A stretch of 64,000 nt of DNA from Verrucomicrobiota bacterium (GTDB lineage: Bacteria; Verrucomicrobiota; Verrucomicrobiia; Limisphaerales; Pedosphaeraceae): positions 62,001 through 126,000 of the forward strand of contig JAJPHR010000031.1 of the NCBI GenBank assembly GCA_021325145.1, written 5' to 3'. The translations under genes were made by a program, and so were the position numbers. The stretch's first letter is position 1. Each line of letters begins with the position of its first letter. Shown in pieces: positions 44,463-52,727 of the stretch. The notes beneath the pieces were generated by a model, which made no database searches, had not been told where the DNA came from, and saw nothing but the letters and a program-made list of their open reading frames with translations.

Positions 44463-44490
44463 CAGGGCGGACTGTCCCCTGCACGCCGTC
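44463..44490. repeat. 28-bp GC-rich element, copy 1
   Basis: It begins GGCAGGGCGGACTGTCCC and matches 24 of 28 bases of a second copy at 63194-63221. The two copies are 18.7 kb apart, both intergenic. Confidence 0.65.
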
Positions 44491-44538
44491 GCCCGAAGCA
44501 ATTAATGGCGTTCGTATGGAAGCCACCAATACGCGAAC

Positions 44539-45861
44539 ATGAGCCCGCCCGGTGAAATTTTGGAATTGCCTTTGGGCCTGAAACGTCTGAGTCCGGCTCC
44601 TCCGCGTGCTTTCGCATCGCTGGCGGATGAGCTCGCGGCTTTCGACGCTTTTGGCAAAGCCACCCGCCGCATCATCATTGGTTACCAAACGCCGGCGGCC
44701 CGGGCTGAAGTTCCCGCGTTCGTCAACGAGTTCTGGACTGCGAAGCAACGGGCGGCGAACAGCCTGCATGAGATTTCCTACCGCGCCTGTTTCAAGCCGC
44801 AGTTGCCGCGCTTTTTCATCGAGCGTTTGACGCAGCCAGGTGACGTCGTCTATGACCCGTTCATGGGGCGCGGGACGACTCCGCTGGAAGCCGCCTTGCT
44901 CGGCCGAGTGCCATATGGCTGCGACGTCAATCCTTTGAGTGTGGTCCTGACCCGCCCTCGGCTGACGCCGCCCACTCTGGAGGAAATAGGCAAGCGGTTG
45001 CAGGAAATCGATTTTTGCGCCGAGGCGGAAGCGCCGGAAGACCTGCTGGTTTTTTACCATCCCGAGACACTCAAGGAAATCGCGGCCTTGCGACACTACC
45101 TGCTCGAACGCCGCGCGCGCGGCCTCGACCCGGTGGACGATTGGATTTGCCTGCTGGCGCTCAACCGGTTGACCGGGCATTCCCCGGGATTCTTCTCCGT
45201 CTATACGCTGCCGCCGAACCAGGCGGTGTCGGTCAAGTCGCAACGGAAAATCAATGCCGACCGCAACCAGACCCCGCCCCGCCGGAACGTGCCGGCCCTC
45301 ATCCTGAAGAAGTCGCGCCAACTGCTGCGTGATTGTGATTCGCGCCTTCGGAGCGAACTGGCAACCGTTGCGGGCAAGGCGGTTTTCGCGACCGGCCTTT
45401 CCGCGCAGACGCCGGCCATTCCATCGGAATCGGTGAAGCTGGTGGTCACGTCGCCGCCATTTTTGGATGTGGTGGATTATGCGGGGGACAATTGGCTGCG
45501 GTGCTGGTTTCTGGGCATCGATCCGAAAGCCGTTGCCATCACCGTCCCCAAGAAGCTCGAAGCCTGGCAGGCGGCCATGACCGCCGTGTTCAAGGAATTG
45601 CACCGTGTGCTGAAGCCTGGCGGGCATGTGGCTTTTGAGGTCGGCGAAGTGCGCGGCGGGACGATCAAACTGGAGGAAACCGTACTGCCCTGCGGCCTCG
45701 AAGCCGGTCTGGAGCCGGTGCTGGTGTTGATCAATGACCAAAAGTTTACCAAGACGGCGAATTGCTGGGGTGTGGACAATAATTTCAAAGGGACCAATAC
45801 GAACCGGATTGTGCTGTTCCGGAAACCGCAGCCCACGCCGGGAAACAGCGTTCCTAAATAA
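44539..45861 (+). CDS. DNA methyltransferase-like protein (N6-adenine/N4-cytosine type), orphan
   Basis: The 440 residues contain a SAM-binding motif I in VVYDPFMGRGTTPLEAALLG (about 101-120) with the acidic follow-up GCDVNPLS. The catalytic motif IV TSPPFLDVVDY comes later (about 303), then a Rossmann end (LKPGGHVAFEVGEV). The motif order I then IV, with about 180 residues between, fits the alpha class with a target-recognition insert. No restriction gene lies near, so it may be a regulatory or solitary methylase, or act on another nucleic acid. Confidence 0.75.
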   Translation: MSPPGEILELPLGLKRLSPAPPRAFASLADELAAFDAFGKATRRIIIGYQTPAARAEVPAFVNEFWTAKQRAANSLHEISYRACFKPQLPRFFIERLTQPGDVVYDPFMGRGTTPLEAALLGRVPYGCDVNPLSVVLTRPRLTPPTLEEIGKRLQEIDFCAEAEAPEDLLVFYHPETLKEIAALRHYLLERRARGLDPVDDWICLLALNRLTGHSPGFFSVYTLPPNQAVSVKSQRKINADRNQTPPRRNVPALILKKSRQLLRDCDSRLRSELATVAGKAVFATGLSAQTPAIPSESVKLVVTSPPFLDVVDYAGDNWLRCWFLGIDPKAVAITVPKKLEAWQAAMTAVFKELHRVLKPGGHVAFEVGEVRGGTIKLEETVLPCGLEAGLEPVLVLINDQKFTKTANCWGVDNNFKGTNTNRIVLFRKPQPTPGNSVPK

Positions 45862-45871
45862 ATATGAATAA

Positions 45872-46210
45872 AAATATAACATTCCTGATCAAATCGAACG
45901 CTCGAACCTCGGGCTCAAACTTCTTTACTCGAACTTTCAATTCCGCTGGCTGGGCCGTTTGGACGCGACGGCCGCGCACTATCTCTATGCCGGCGAGAAC
46001 GGCAGGTTTGGTTCGGGCGGCAATGGCGGGGTGTTCCTGCTTGATCTGGCCAGCAACACTACTCGCACCCTCGTTCCACCGGACAATAGCGGGCAATATT
46101 CGCTGCCGCGCTTTTACAGTGACAGTGCAATTTATTTTACGAACCGGGAACCGTGGCGGATTGATTTGAATGGGAGCAATGCCGTGCGATTATTTCCGCC
46201 TGACAAGTAG
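45872..46210 (+). pseudogene. 5'-truncated gene remnant (C-terminal fragment)
   Basis: The frame is open from 45872 after a stop and reads ...NLGLKLLYSNFQFRWLGRLDATAAHYLYAGENGRFGSGGNGGVFLLDLASNTTRTLVPPDNSG...ending VRLFPPDK. It has no ATG and no ribosome-binding site, yet looks like real beta-propeller-style protein with a repeated DLASN...IDLNGSN pattern. I read it as the tail of a larger, deleted secreted or propeller gene. The space to uvrA (46211-46410) has GGCCCGGGCC-type GC repeats and no gene. Confidence 0.55.
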
Positions 46211-46410
46211 CAAAATAGTCGTCCAATGGCGGCCCGGGCCAAAGGATGGGCCGGCCTTCAGCCCCTTCCCTGTCTGTGATCGGATTCCCGGGCCGTTGGC
46301 CCAGGCTGGCATGAAATCGCGCCTTTGGCGTTCGGGAATGGCGACCCTCCATCCTCAATTTTTTCACCCTCCCCTTGCCTTTTCGCAGCACCCCTTTACA
46401 TTGCGCAGGA

Positions 46411-49400
46411 ATGGCAAAAACGTCAGTGATGCCGGCCATCCGCCTCCGGGGCGTCCGGCACAATAATCTCAAGAATTTCGACCTCGATCTGCCGTTGAAT
46501 CAGCTCATCGTTGTCACCGGTTTGAGCGGTTCGGGGAAAAGCTCGCTGGCTTTCGACACCCTGTTTGCGGAGGGTCAGCGCCGGTATATCGAAACTTTTT
46601 CGCCTTACGCCCGGCAATTCTTCGATCGCATGGACAAACCGCAGGTCGATAGCATCGAAGGCATTCCGCCAGCCATTGCCATCGAGCAGCGCAACTCCGT
46701 CAAGACCACGCGTTCGACGGTCGGCACAATGACGGAGATCTGCGATTACATGCGGCTGCTCTGGCCCCAGATCGCCCAACTTCATTGCAAACAATGCGGA
46801 CGACCGGTCCGGAAGGATTCGCCGCAGCAGATTTGGGAAAGCGTGGTGAAGGAGAACGCGGTTATGAAACGCTCCGCTTCGGTCGGTGACACCGGGACAG
46901 ATGCTGGCGTTCGCTCGGCAACCGAACGCCCGGAGCGGGCACGCCGGGAAGTTGTCCCCGCTGGGACGTGGGCAGGGGCATCGCAGCGCGATGTCTCCAC
47001 CCCGGACTCCCCCGCTGAACTCCGCGAGAGTCCAGTGGCGTTTCAGGCGGTTTCAAGTCCTCGCGAAGTTTTGATCACTTTCAACGTGCCGATTTCGGAA
47101 AAGTTGTCGTTGGATGAATCACTGGCGCTCATCAGCAAGCAAGGCTACCAGCGCCTCATTTTGGAAAACGAGATTCTCCGTTTAGAAGAAGCGTTGCCGC
47201 GTCTGCGCGAGTTGAAGCCCGACAACTTCACGATCATCCAGGACCGCGTCAAACCAGTTCCGGCCAATCGGGCGCGCTTCATCGAGGCTTGCGAACAGGC
47301 TTATCATTACGGGAAAGGCAAGCTGTGCGTTCTTCCTCTTCCAACTCCGCATTCCGCGCTCCGCACTCCGCATTTCTTCTCCAACCGGCTGCATTGCGCC
47401 GAGTGCGATATTGAGTATCGCGAGCCCTCCCCTGCCCTGTTCAGTTTCAATCATCCGGTCGGCGCTTGTCCGGCGTGTCGCGGGTTTGGGCGGATCATTA
47501 CCATCGATTACGATTTGACGCTGCCGGACCGTTCCAAGACGCTCGCCGAGGGCGTGGTCAAGCCGTGGCAATCCGGTCAGAGCGCCGAATGTCAGTCGGA
47601 CCTGGCGACATTTTGCCGCAAGCGTCACGTTCCGATGGATGTGCCTTTCCGCGACTTGCCGCAGAAATGGCAGGACTGGGTGTTGAACGGAGATCCCGAC
47701 TACGGAAAAGATTCGGCGCATCAATGGCCACGGGCGTGGTACGGCATCAAGGGCTATTTTCGCTGGCTGGAATCCAAGTCTTACAAAATGCACGTGCGGG
47801 TGCTGCTCTCGAGGTATCGGGCTTATCAGACCTGTCCGACGTGCCAGGGGCAACGGTTTCAGCCGGAGGCGCTGCTTTATCGCGCCGGTGGGGCGAATTT
47901 CTCCAACGAATCGTTGACCCTGGCGGATTTCTATCGGCTGCCGGTTCGTGATGCGTTTGCGTTCGTTGACCAACTCACGGCGAAGCGGAAGCCAAAGCCA
48001 AACGATCCGCTGGGGCTGGTCCTTAACGAAGTGCGGGGGCGTCTTGGATATCTGAACGATGTTGGGCTTGGTTATTTGACGCTTGACCGCCCCACGCGCT
48101 CGCTTTCCGGCGGCGAAACCGAACGGGTCAGCCTCACGACCTGCCTCGGCACCCGGCTGGTGAATACGCTTTTTGTGTTGGATGAGCCGAGTGTGGGCCT
48201 GCATCCGCGCGACACCGACCGGCTGGTGCGCATCCTGCAGGAATTGCGCAACGCCGGGAACACCGTGGTGGTGGTCGAGCATGAAGCGAGCGTGATGCGC
48301 GCCGCCGACCAAATCATTGACCTCGGCCCCGGCCACGGAGCGGCTGGCGGAGAAATCGTTTTCCAGGGGCCTTACGCGCAAATTCTGAAATCGGGCGCTT
48401 CGCTCACAGGCCAATACCTTGCCAATCGGAGCCGGATCGAAATCCCGCTGCGTCGTCCGGTGCGTCCGGGACGGAACGGAGTTTCTTCCGCCGGCAAATC
48501 CCCCCGGTCAAATGGACGGCAAAATGGAACCGGCCATTCTGCCGCCGCTTCGCAGACTTCCGTTCTGACATTGAAACACGCCACGCAGCACAATCTAAAA
48601 GACCTCACGGTGGAAATCCCACTTGGCCGGTTCGTCTGTCTGACCGGCGTCAGCGGTTCCGGCAAAACGACGCTTGCCCGCGAGGTGTTGCTGCCCGCGC
48701 TAATGGCGAAACTCCAGGCGACGCGTCCGGAAACAAAAGCTTCCGAGCGCATTGATTCAGGCGTCAATGGGGACGCGGAAGACGAGAATTCCCAACTCGA
48801 AACTCCGAACTCCGCACTGGTGGAGGGCTGGGAACAACTCGGCCGGGCTGTGCTGGTGGACCAATCCATTCTGGCCAAGACACCGCGCTCGAACCCGGCG
48901 GTGTACATCGGCGCCTTCGATGCGATGCGCGAATTGTTTGCGCAGTCCGACATCGCGCGGCAGCGCGGACTGAACGCCAGCGCCTTCAGCTTCAACTCGG
49001 GCCAGGGCCAGTGCGAACGTTGCCGCGGCGCGGGATTCGAGAAGATTGAAATGCAATTCCTGAGCGATGTGTTTATTCGCTGCCCGGAATGCAATGGCCG
49101 ACGGTACCGGCCGCACATTCTTAAAATCCAAATCAGTCCAAAGTCCGAAATCCAAAATCCAAAGTCTGAACCGTCGTGGTCGATTGCGGATTTATTGGAT
49201 GCGACGGTGGATGAGGCGCTGGAGTTTCTGGGTTTGTTTACGGATTCACGGCCCGCTCAAGGCGCGGCCCGCAGCTTGAAGCTGCTTCAGGATGTGGGAC
49301 TGGGTTATCTTCGGCTTGGCCAACCCATCAACACCCTCTCGGGCGGCGAGAGCCAGCGGTTAAAATTGGTCCGGCATCTGGCGGAGTTTATGGAGGCCAG

Positions 49401-49725
49401 CCATCAAGATGCCAAGCCGACACTGTTCGTGTTCGACGAACCGACCACCGGACTGCACTTTGATGACGTGCGGGTCTTGCTGCAGGTGTTCCAGCGACTG
49501 GTCGAAGCGGGACACTCCGTGCTGATCATCGAGCACAACCTCGACGTGATCAAATCCGCGGACTGGGTGATCGATTTGGGGCCCGACGCGGGCGATCAGG
49601 GCGGCCAGATCGTGGCGCAAGGCACGCCTGAGGACGTGGCCACGTGCAGCCAGAGCCATACAGGGCGGGCGTTGGCGGAAGTTCTGTCGGAGCGGGCGCG
49701 CCGCCGGCCCGAAACAGCCTCGTGA
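46411..49725 (+). CDS. uvrA: UvrA-family excinuclease ATPase with several in-frame insertions
   Basis: UvrA recognises damaged DNA. This 1104-residue member is about 150 longer than usual. It carries Walker A GLSGSGKSS (about 37-45), GVSGSGKTT (about 746), two signature regions (LSGGETERV, LSGGESQRL) and zinc-finger pairs such as CPAC, CPTC, CERC and CPEC. The leader YIETFSPYARQFFDRM and IAIEQRNSVKTTRSTVGTMTEICDYMRLLW mark a paralogous branch rather than the canonical uvrA. Insertions lie at about 151-220, 310-321, 793-802 and 906-921. ATG 46411 follows GCAGGA; an earlier TTG is unlikely. Confidence 0.9.
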   Translation: MAKTSVMPAIRLRGVRHNNLKNFDLDLPLNQLIVVTGLSGSGKSSLAFDTLFAEGQRRYIETFSPYARQFFDRMDKPQVDSIEGIPPAIAIEQRNSVKTTRSTVGTMTEICDYMRLLWPQIAQLHCKQCGRPVRKDSPQQIWESVVKENAVMKRSASVGDTGTDAGVRSATERPERARREVVPAGTWAGASQRDVSTPDSPAELRESPVAFQAVSSPREVLITFNVPISEKLSLDESLALISKQGYQRLILENEILRLEEALPRLRELKPDNFTIIQDRVKPVPANRARFIEACEQAYHYGKGKLCVLPLPTPHSALRTPHFFSNRLHCAECDIEYREPSPALFSFNHPVGACPACRGFGRIITIDYDLTLPDRSKTLAEGVVKPWQSGQSAECQSDLATFCRKRHVPMDVPFRDLPQKWQDWVLNGDPDYGKDSAHQWPRAWYGIKGYFRWLESKSYKMHVRVLLSRYRAYQTCPTCQGQRFQPEALLYRAGGANFSNESLTLADFYRLPVRDAFAFVDQLTAKRKPKPNDPLGLVLNEVRGRLGYLNDVGLGYLTLDRPTRSLSGGETERVSLTTCLGTRLVNTLFVLDEPSVGLHPRDTDRLVRILQELRNAGNTVVVVEHEASVMRAADQIIDLGPGHGAAGGEIVFQGPYAQILKSGASLTGQYLANRSRIEIPLRRPVRPGRNGVSSAGKSPRSNGRQNGTGHSAAASQTSVLTLKHATQHNLKDLTVEIPLGRFVCLTGVSGSGKTTLAREVLLPALMAKLQATRPETKASERIDSGVNGDAEDENSQLETPNSALVEGWEQLGRAVLVDQSILAKTPRSNPAVYIGAFDAMRELFAQSDIARQRGLNASAFSFNSGQGQCERCRGAGFEKIEMQFLSDVFIRCPECNGRRYRPHILKIQISPKSEIQNPKSEPSWSIADLLDATVDEALEFLGLFTDSRPAQGAARSLKLLQDVGLGYLRLGQPINTLSGGESQRLKLVRHLAEFMEASHQDAKPTLFVFDEPTTGLHFDDVRVLLQVFQRLVEAGHSVLIIEHNLDVIKSADWVIDLGPDAGDQGGQIVAQGTPEDVATCSQSHTGRALAEVLSERARRRPETAS
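47338..47372. repeat. Heptad tract inside uvrA (first)
   Basis: Five 7-base units: CTTCCAA, CTCCGCA, TTCCGCG, CTCCGCA, CTCCGCA. They encode PTPHSALRTPHF between KLCVLPL and FSNRLHCAEC, ahead of the zinc-finger section. The frame is intact. Confidence 0.9.
48788..48815. repeat. Heptad tract inside uvrA (second)
   Basis: Four units: ATTCCCA, ACTCGAA, ACTCCGA, ACTCCGC. They encode about NSQLETPNSA between the second Walker A region and the segment VEGWEQLGRAVLVDQS. The register is clear and the frame is kept. Confidence 0.85.
49127..49171. repeat. Heptad tract inside uvrA (third)
   Basis: TCCAAAT and then, after three bases, five units TCCAAAG, TCCGAAA, TCCAAAA, TCCAAAG and TCTGAAC. They encode IQISPKSEIQNPKSEP right after the conserved GRRYRPHIL. 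The units are A/T-rich, unlike the rest of the gene, and resemble the reverse of the dapB units. Confidence 0.92.
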
Positions 49726-49766
49726 AGGTGGCGGGAATCCTCCCGGAAAACCTTTAAACCTTCACG
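49721..49766. terminator. Bidirectional hairpin between convergent uvrA and SPW genes
   Basis: CGTGAAGGT (49721-49729) and ACCTTCACG (49758-49766) pair perfectly. An inner stem CGGGA/TCCCG adds to it, so the foldback spans both stop codons (uvrA 49723-49725; SPW gene 49762-49764). No long T run is present, so it is a candidate rather than a certain terminator. Confidence 0.5.
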
Positions 49767-50145
49767 TTATGTGTCTCGCTTCGATGCGGCGCGGCTCCCG
49801 GTAGGTCATCAACGTGAGCAGATAAACCAGCACACCCACGACGAGGTGGGGCACCCAAACATTGGGAGGCTGGGTGTTGAACCGGAACAGCCACGGAGAA
49901 ATTGCCAGGAAGATGGAGAGCACGTAATCCCCGAATAGATGCGCGCGCATCGGCAAAACTTTGAACAGGCCCAGTTCGTAGTTGGTAAACAGCGCCTGAA
50001 TGATGAAAATGATGCCGATCACACGCGCCACCACCACAGGCGCACCGCCCACATGGGCGAAACCGAAAATGTTGGGCGCGATGATCAGAACGATACCGGC
50101 GATATAATCGAAAACACCGTGAGTATATGTTGAAATAGTCTTCAT
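49762..50145 (-). CDS. SPW-repeat small membrane protein
   Basis: This 127-residue protein has four predicted membrane helices. The motif GDYVLSIFLAISPWLFRF is the SPW repeat found in small inner-membrane proteins of unknown role. A first half (HGVFDYIAGIVLIIAPNIFGF) resembles it. The C-terminal tail is basic and cytoplasmic (TYREPRRIEARHIT). Its stop lies inside the hairpin shared with uvrA, 36 bases beyond the uvrA stop. Confidence 0.75.
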   Translation of the reverse strand: MKTISTYTHGVFDYIAGIVLIIAPNIFGFAHVGGAPVVVARVIGIIFIIQALFTNYELGLFKVLPMRAHLFGDYVLSIFLAISPWLFRFNTQPPNVWVPHLVVGVLVYLLTLMTYREPRRIEARHIT

Positions 50146-50310
50146 ACCACAGGCTCGACGGGGGAAAACTTCCGTTCAAATGGGGACAAGACCCACCCGC
50201 GCCAGAGCAGGGAAAAGTCCAAATTGCCCAATCGGACAGCCATTAAAACAAGGCAGGCGAGCAGGGGGATTGAATAAACTTTAAATAAAACTGTCTTATA
50301 GTTGGCATCC

Positions 50311-50341
50311 GGGGCAGAATGCCCCAGATTCCGTTTTTTTA
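50311..50341 (+). promoter_or_regulatory. GC hairpin followed by T run ahead of a small gene
   Basis: GGGGCA, loop GAA, TGCCCC (50311-50325) is a perfect 6-bp stem. A run of seven T follows at 50335-50341, nine bases beyond the stem. It could serve as a leader attenuator or a terminator for upstream transcripts; the gap makes it imperfect. Confidence 0.4.
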
Positions 50342-50347
50342 GATGCT

Positions 50348-50584
50348 ATGAAGTTGACCAAATCAAGCGCTCTCCCCTCCCTCGAAAAGGGCCAATTATG
50401 GCAGACAGAAAAGGGCCATGTGGAAATCATGGAGGTGGGGAAGACACTGACCCATTACCGCCTTTTCCAAAACCAAAAGCGAGTTCCCACCAGTCTGGGT
50501 CGCATTCAGATGGTGCAGGATTACCTCAAGAAGAACGGGGGCCGACTCGTTAAAAACGAGCGGCTGGCCAAGGCAAAGGCCTGA
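50348..50584 (+). CDS. Small conserved-looking protein of unknown function (78 aa)
   Basis: The product is soluble and basic: LEKGQLWQTEKGHVEIMEVGKTLTHYRLF followed by GRIQMVQDYLKKNGGRLV. The pattern, a short beta sheet then an amphipathic helix, looks like a folded domain rather than chance. I do not recognise a named family. The start is ATG 50348 behind a T run, without a clear ribosome-binding site. It is convergent with the PQQ-like gene. Confidence 0.55.
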   Translation: MKLTKSSALPSLEKGQLWQTEKGHVEIMEVGKTLTHYRLFQNQKRVPTSLGRIQMVQDYLKKNGGRLVKNERLAKAKA

Positions 50585-50644
50585 CCGGGGAAGGAAGTTA
50601 CGCGTGCCAAACGCCATTGGGTTTGGCGCCGGATGGGGAAAGTG

Positions 50645-51919
50645 CTACCTTGCCGACACGTCCAGACAGACGCCTTCCTTTGTGCTGCGGGCGTAAATCC
50701 GCCCGTTGCTCACGCTGACGCTGTTCCAGCACTTGCCGGCCAGGATGTGGCTGCGCGCCGTTTCGACGTATCCGCTGGGGCTCGTCTTCACGATAACCAG
50801 ATCGCCCGAGTCGCTCAGCACCAGCACATGGCCGTCGGCGAGCGTGCAACCGCCGGGACCGAAGCCCCCCTTGTTCCACATGATTTTGCCCGAGGCAATA
50901 TCCACGCACTTAAGCGGGCCGGTGCCGAATTGAGCCTGCCCGAACAGGCCGTACAGAAAACCGTTGGTGCAAACCGGCGTGCTCCAGTGGTTGTTAAGCA
51001 CACTGGCGGGTTGAAACCAGAGCGAACTGGCGGCGAACGCATCACCCGATCGTGTGATTTGGCATGCGCCGGCTCCAACCCCATAGCCTGCCGAGCAATA
51101 GACAATGTCCCCGGAGACAACAGGCGACATGGCCGTGGACACCGCATGTTTGAAAGGATAACGCCACAGCACGGAACCGGTCTCGGGGACTACGGAAACC
51201 AGGCCGCTTTGGGTAAAGAAAATAATCTGCCGAACGTCGGAAATGGTGGTGGCGACCGGCGTGGAATGGGTTATCTGCTCACTGAGCGCCTTCCAAACCA
51301 CGTGACCGTCAGTTTTATCGAACGCCAGGAGCGATTGTCCCGCGCCGCCGCCCATGACGAAAACAAGGTTGCCATCAATCAGCGGAGAAGCGGCGCTTTG
51401 CCAGTGAATGTTGCGGGCGGCAAACTCGGCAATCAAGTTTTTCGACCAGACCTCATGGCCGGTGGCGGCATCGAAGCATTGCAACACAAGCCTGGAGGAC
51501 AAAGTGTAAACCTTGCCACTGTCAAACGAGGGAGTGGAACGCGGGCCATCGCCGCCATCATTGCCAGGAACACCCCGGTTGCCGCCGTCATCGTATTTGG
51601 CGATTCCCACCTTGGCAGCCCAAAGCTCCTTGCCGGTGTCCGCATCAAGTGCAATACAAACCTCCTGTTTGGCGCCCTCGATCTCACGATTGACCAGCGT
51701 GAACGCTTTGCCGGAGGCGACCGTAAAGGCGCTGAAGCCATCGGTCAGGGGACTTTTCCAGATTTGTCGCGGACCTTCGTGGGGCCAGGTAGTGAGGATC
51801 TTCTCGGAACTCGCGCCGTTATGGCTGGGCCCGCGAAACTGGGTCCAGTCTTCGGACAAGGCCGGCTGTAGAAAGAGGCTGGCCAGAATCGCCTGGAATA
51901 CAATGCCTGTTGGTTTCAT
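50645..51919 (-). CDS. Secreted PQQ-like beta-propeller protein
   Basis: The 424 residues begin with a signal peptide (TGIVFQAILASLFLQPALSEDW) and continue QFRGPSHNG, a frequent opening of propeller proteins in Planctomycetes and Verrucomicrobia. Repeated blades carry the PQQ-type pattern (ALDADTGKELWAAKVG, CFDAATGHEVWSKNL, AFDKTDGHVVWKAL, VVPETGSVLWRYPF, DIASGKIMWNKGG), about six in all. No quinoprotein active site is identifiable. It probably acts as a periplasmic binding or scaffold protein. It stands alone. Confidence 0.82.
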   Translation of the reverse strand: MKPTGIVFQAILASLFLQPALSEDWTQFRGPSHNGASSEKILTTWPHEGPRQIWKSPLTDGFSAFTVASGKAFTLVNREIEGAKQEVCIALDADTGKELWAAKVGIAKYDDGGNRGVPGNDGGDGPRSTPSFDSGKVYTLSSRLVLQCFDAATGHEVWSKNLIAEFAARNIHWQSAASPLIDGNLVFVMGGGAGQSLLAFDKTDGHVVWKALSEQITHSTPVATTISDVRQIIFFTQSGLVSVVPETGSVLWRYPFKHAVSTAMSPVVSGDIVYCSAGYGVGAGACQITRSGDAFAASSLWFQPASVLNNHWSTPVCTNGFLYGLFGQAQFGTGPLKCVDIASGKIMWNKGGFGPGGCTLADGHVLVLSDSGDLVIVKTSPSGYVETARSHILAGKCWNSVSVSNGRIYARSTKEGVCLDVSAR

Positions 51920-52002
51920 CGAGCATCACACTCGAATATCGAACGGCATTGTCAACTAAATCCTTTGATGACAAAGAAGCGCACGCCAACGGTCAACAGG
52001 AA

Positions 52003-52380
52003 TTACTGAAGGACGTGATTTGTCGGATTGATCTGGCAGGTCGGCGGAGTGGCGAGATCGCCCATCGTGTAACTTGCCCCGAAGTTTTGGGTGGGATCGT
52101 TCGGGCAGGCGGGTCGCATGCCGGCAGTGCCGCGTCCCAGATAAGGCTGAATCTGGTCGATGGATGGCGTATTTGTGCCGGTGACCTTGTTCTCAAGCGC
52201 CCATTGCTGTTTGGCGCCATCAATCTGGCGCAAATTATTGATGCAGGCGGTGGCCTGGCTGTTCGAGCGGGCGCGCACCCAATTGGGCATTGCGATGGCC
52301 GCCAGCAAGCCAATGATGGAAACAACGATCATGATCTCCACAAGTGTGAAGCCGGCGAAACGCGATTTTCTTGCAGCCAT
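52003..52380 (-). CDS. Type II secretion/type IV pilin-like prepilin (GspG type)
   Basis: The protein has 125 residues: a short basic leader and the prepilin signature GFTLVEIMIVVSIIGLLAAIAMP, cleaved after the Gly, with the essential Glu at +5. Then a C-terminal globular part follows, with cysteines in ATACINNLRQI and PACPNDPTQNF. Such single pseudopilins, with no gsp operon nearby, are common in this group of bacteria. Its role may be in pili or secretion; assembly genes are not in this window. Confidence 0.85.
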   Translation of the reverse strand: MAARKSRFAGFTLVEIMIVVSIIGLLAAIAMPNWVRARSNSQATACINNLRQIDGAKQQWALENKVTGTNTPSIDQIQPYLGRGTAGMRPACPNDPTQNFGASYTMGDLATPPTCQINPTNHVLQ

Positions 52381-52727
52381 GATTCAGGTCTTTCTATATG
52401 TCCGGTTGATGCTTGACGATTGGAAGGCTCAACCCAATCTGGTCAGTCACCCAGGACTTTCTGATTACGAACAAGGGGTATGAGCACAGGGTATGCCAAG
52501 CGAATAATGGACGTTGGTCCTCACCTTCCTGCTCTCAACAGCCACTTTGGCTGGACTTCCGTTGGGCCGCTGGAAAACGTGGCGCAACTGTCCAACGTTT
52601 ATGCCTAGAATTGGGACAGCCGAGAACGGGACACTGCAACGATGGGTGCACCTAATGCCCTGGGAGGGCTCGGGCTCGATCGCGTCCGAATGCTTGTTGC
52701 GTGTCAATCCTGTGTTAAGCTCTGCGC
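52381..52727. other. Intergenic region, 347 bp, no gene seen
   Basis: This is divergent space between the pseudopilin and the M50 protease, expected to carry both promoters. I see only a loose CTGTCC/GGGACAG dyad near 52590-52620 and no coding signal. No heptad tract is present here. Confidence 0.5.

Larger units (their letters stand above)
44170..44538. other. Intergenic region between dapA and the methyltransferase, with two repeat elements
   Basis: No gene is supported here. The region should hold divergent promoters. It contains the half palindrome at 44289-44308 and the 28-base element at 44463-44490. The sequence between them is unremarkable. Confidence 0.6.

Noticed and set aside
44539..45861. 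Restriction-modification system
   Set aside because: No restriction endonuclease or specificity gene lies beside the methyltransferase; the neighbours are dapA and a gene remnant.
44347..45882. 511-codon open frame on the minus strand, opposite the methyltransferase
   Set aside because: The plus-strand frame carries methyltransferase motifs I and IV; the other is a shadow.
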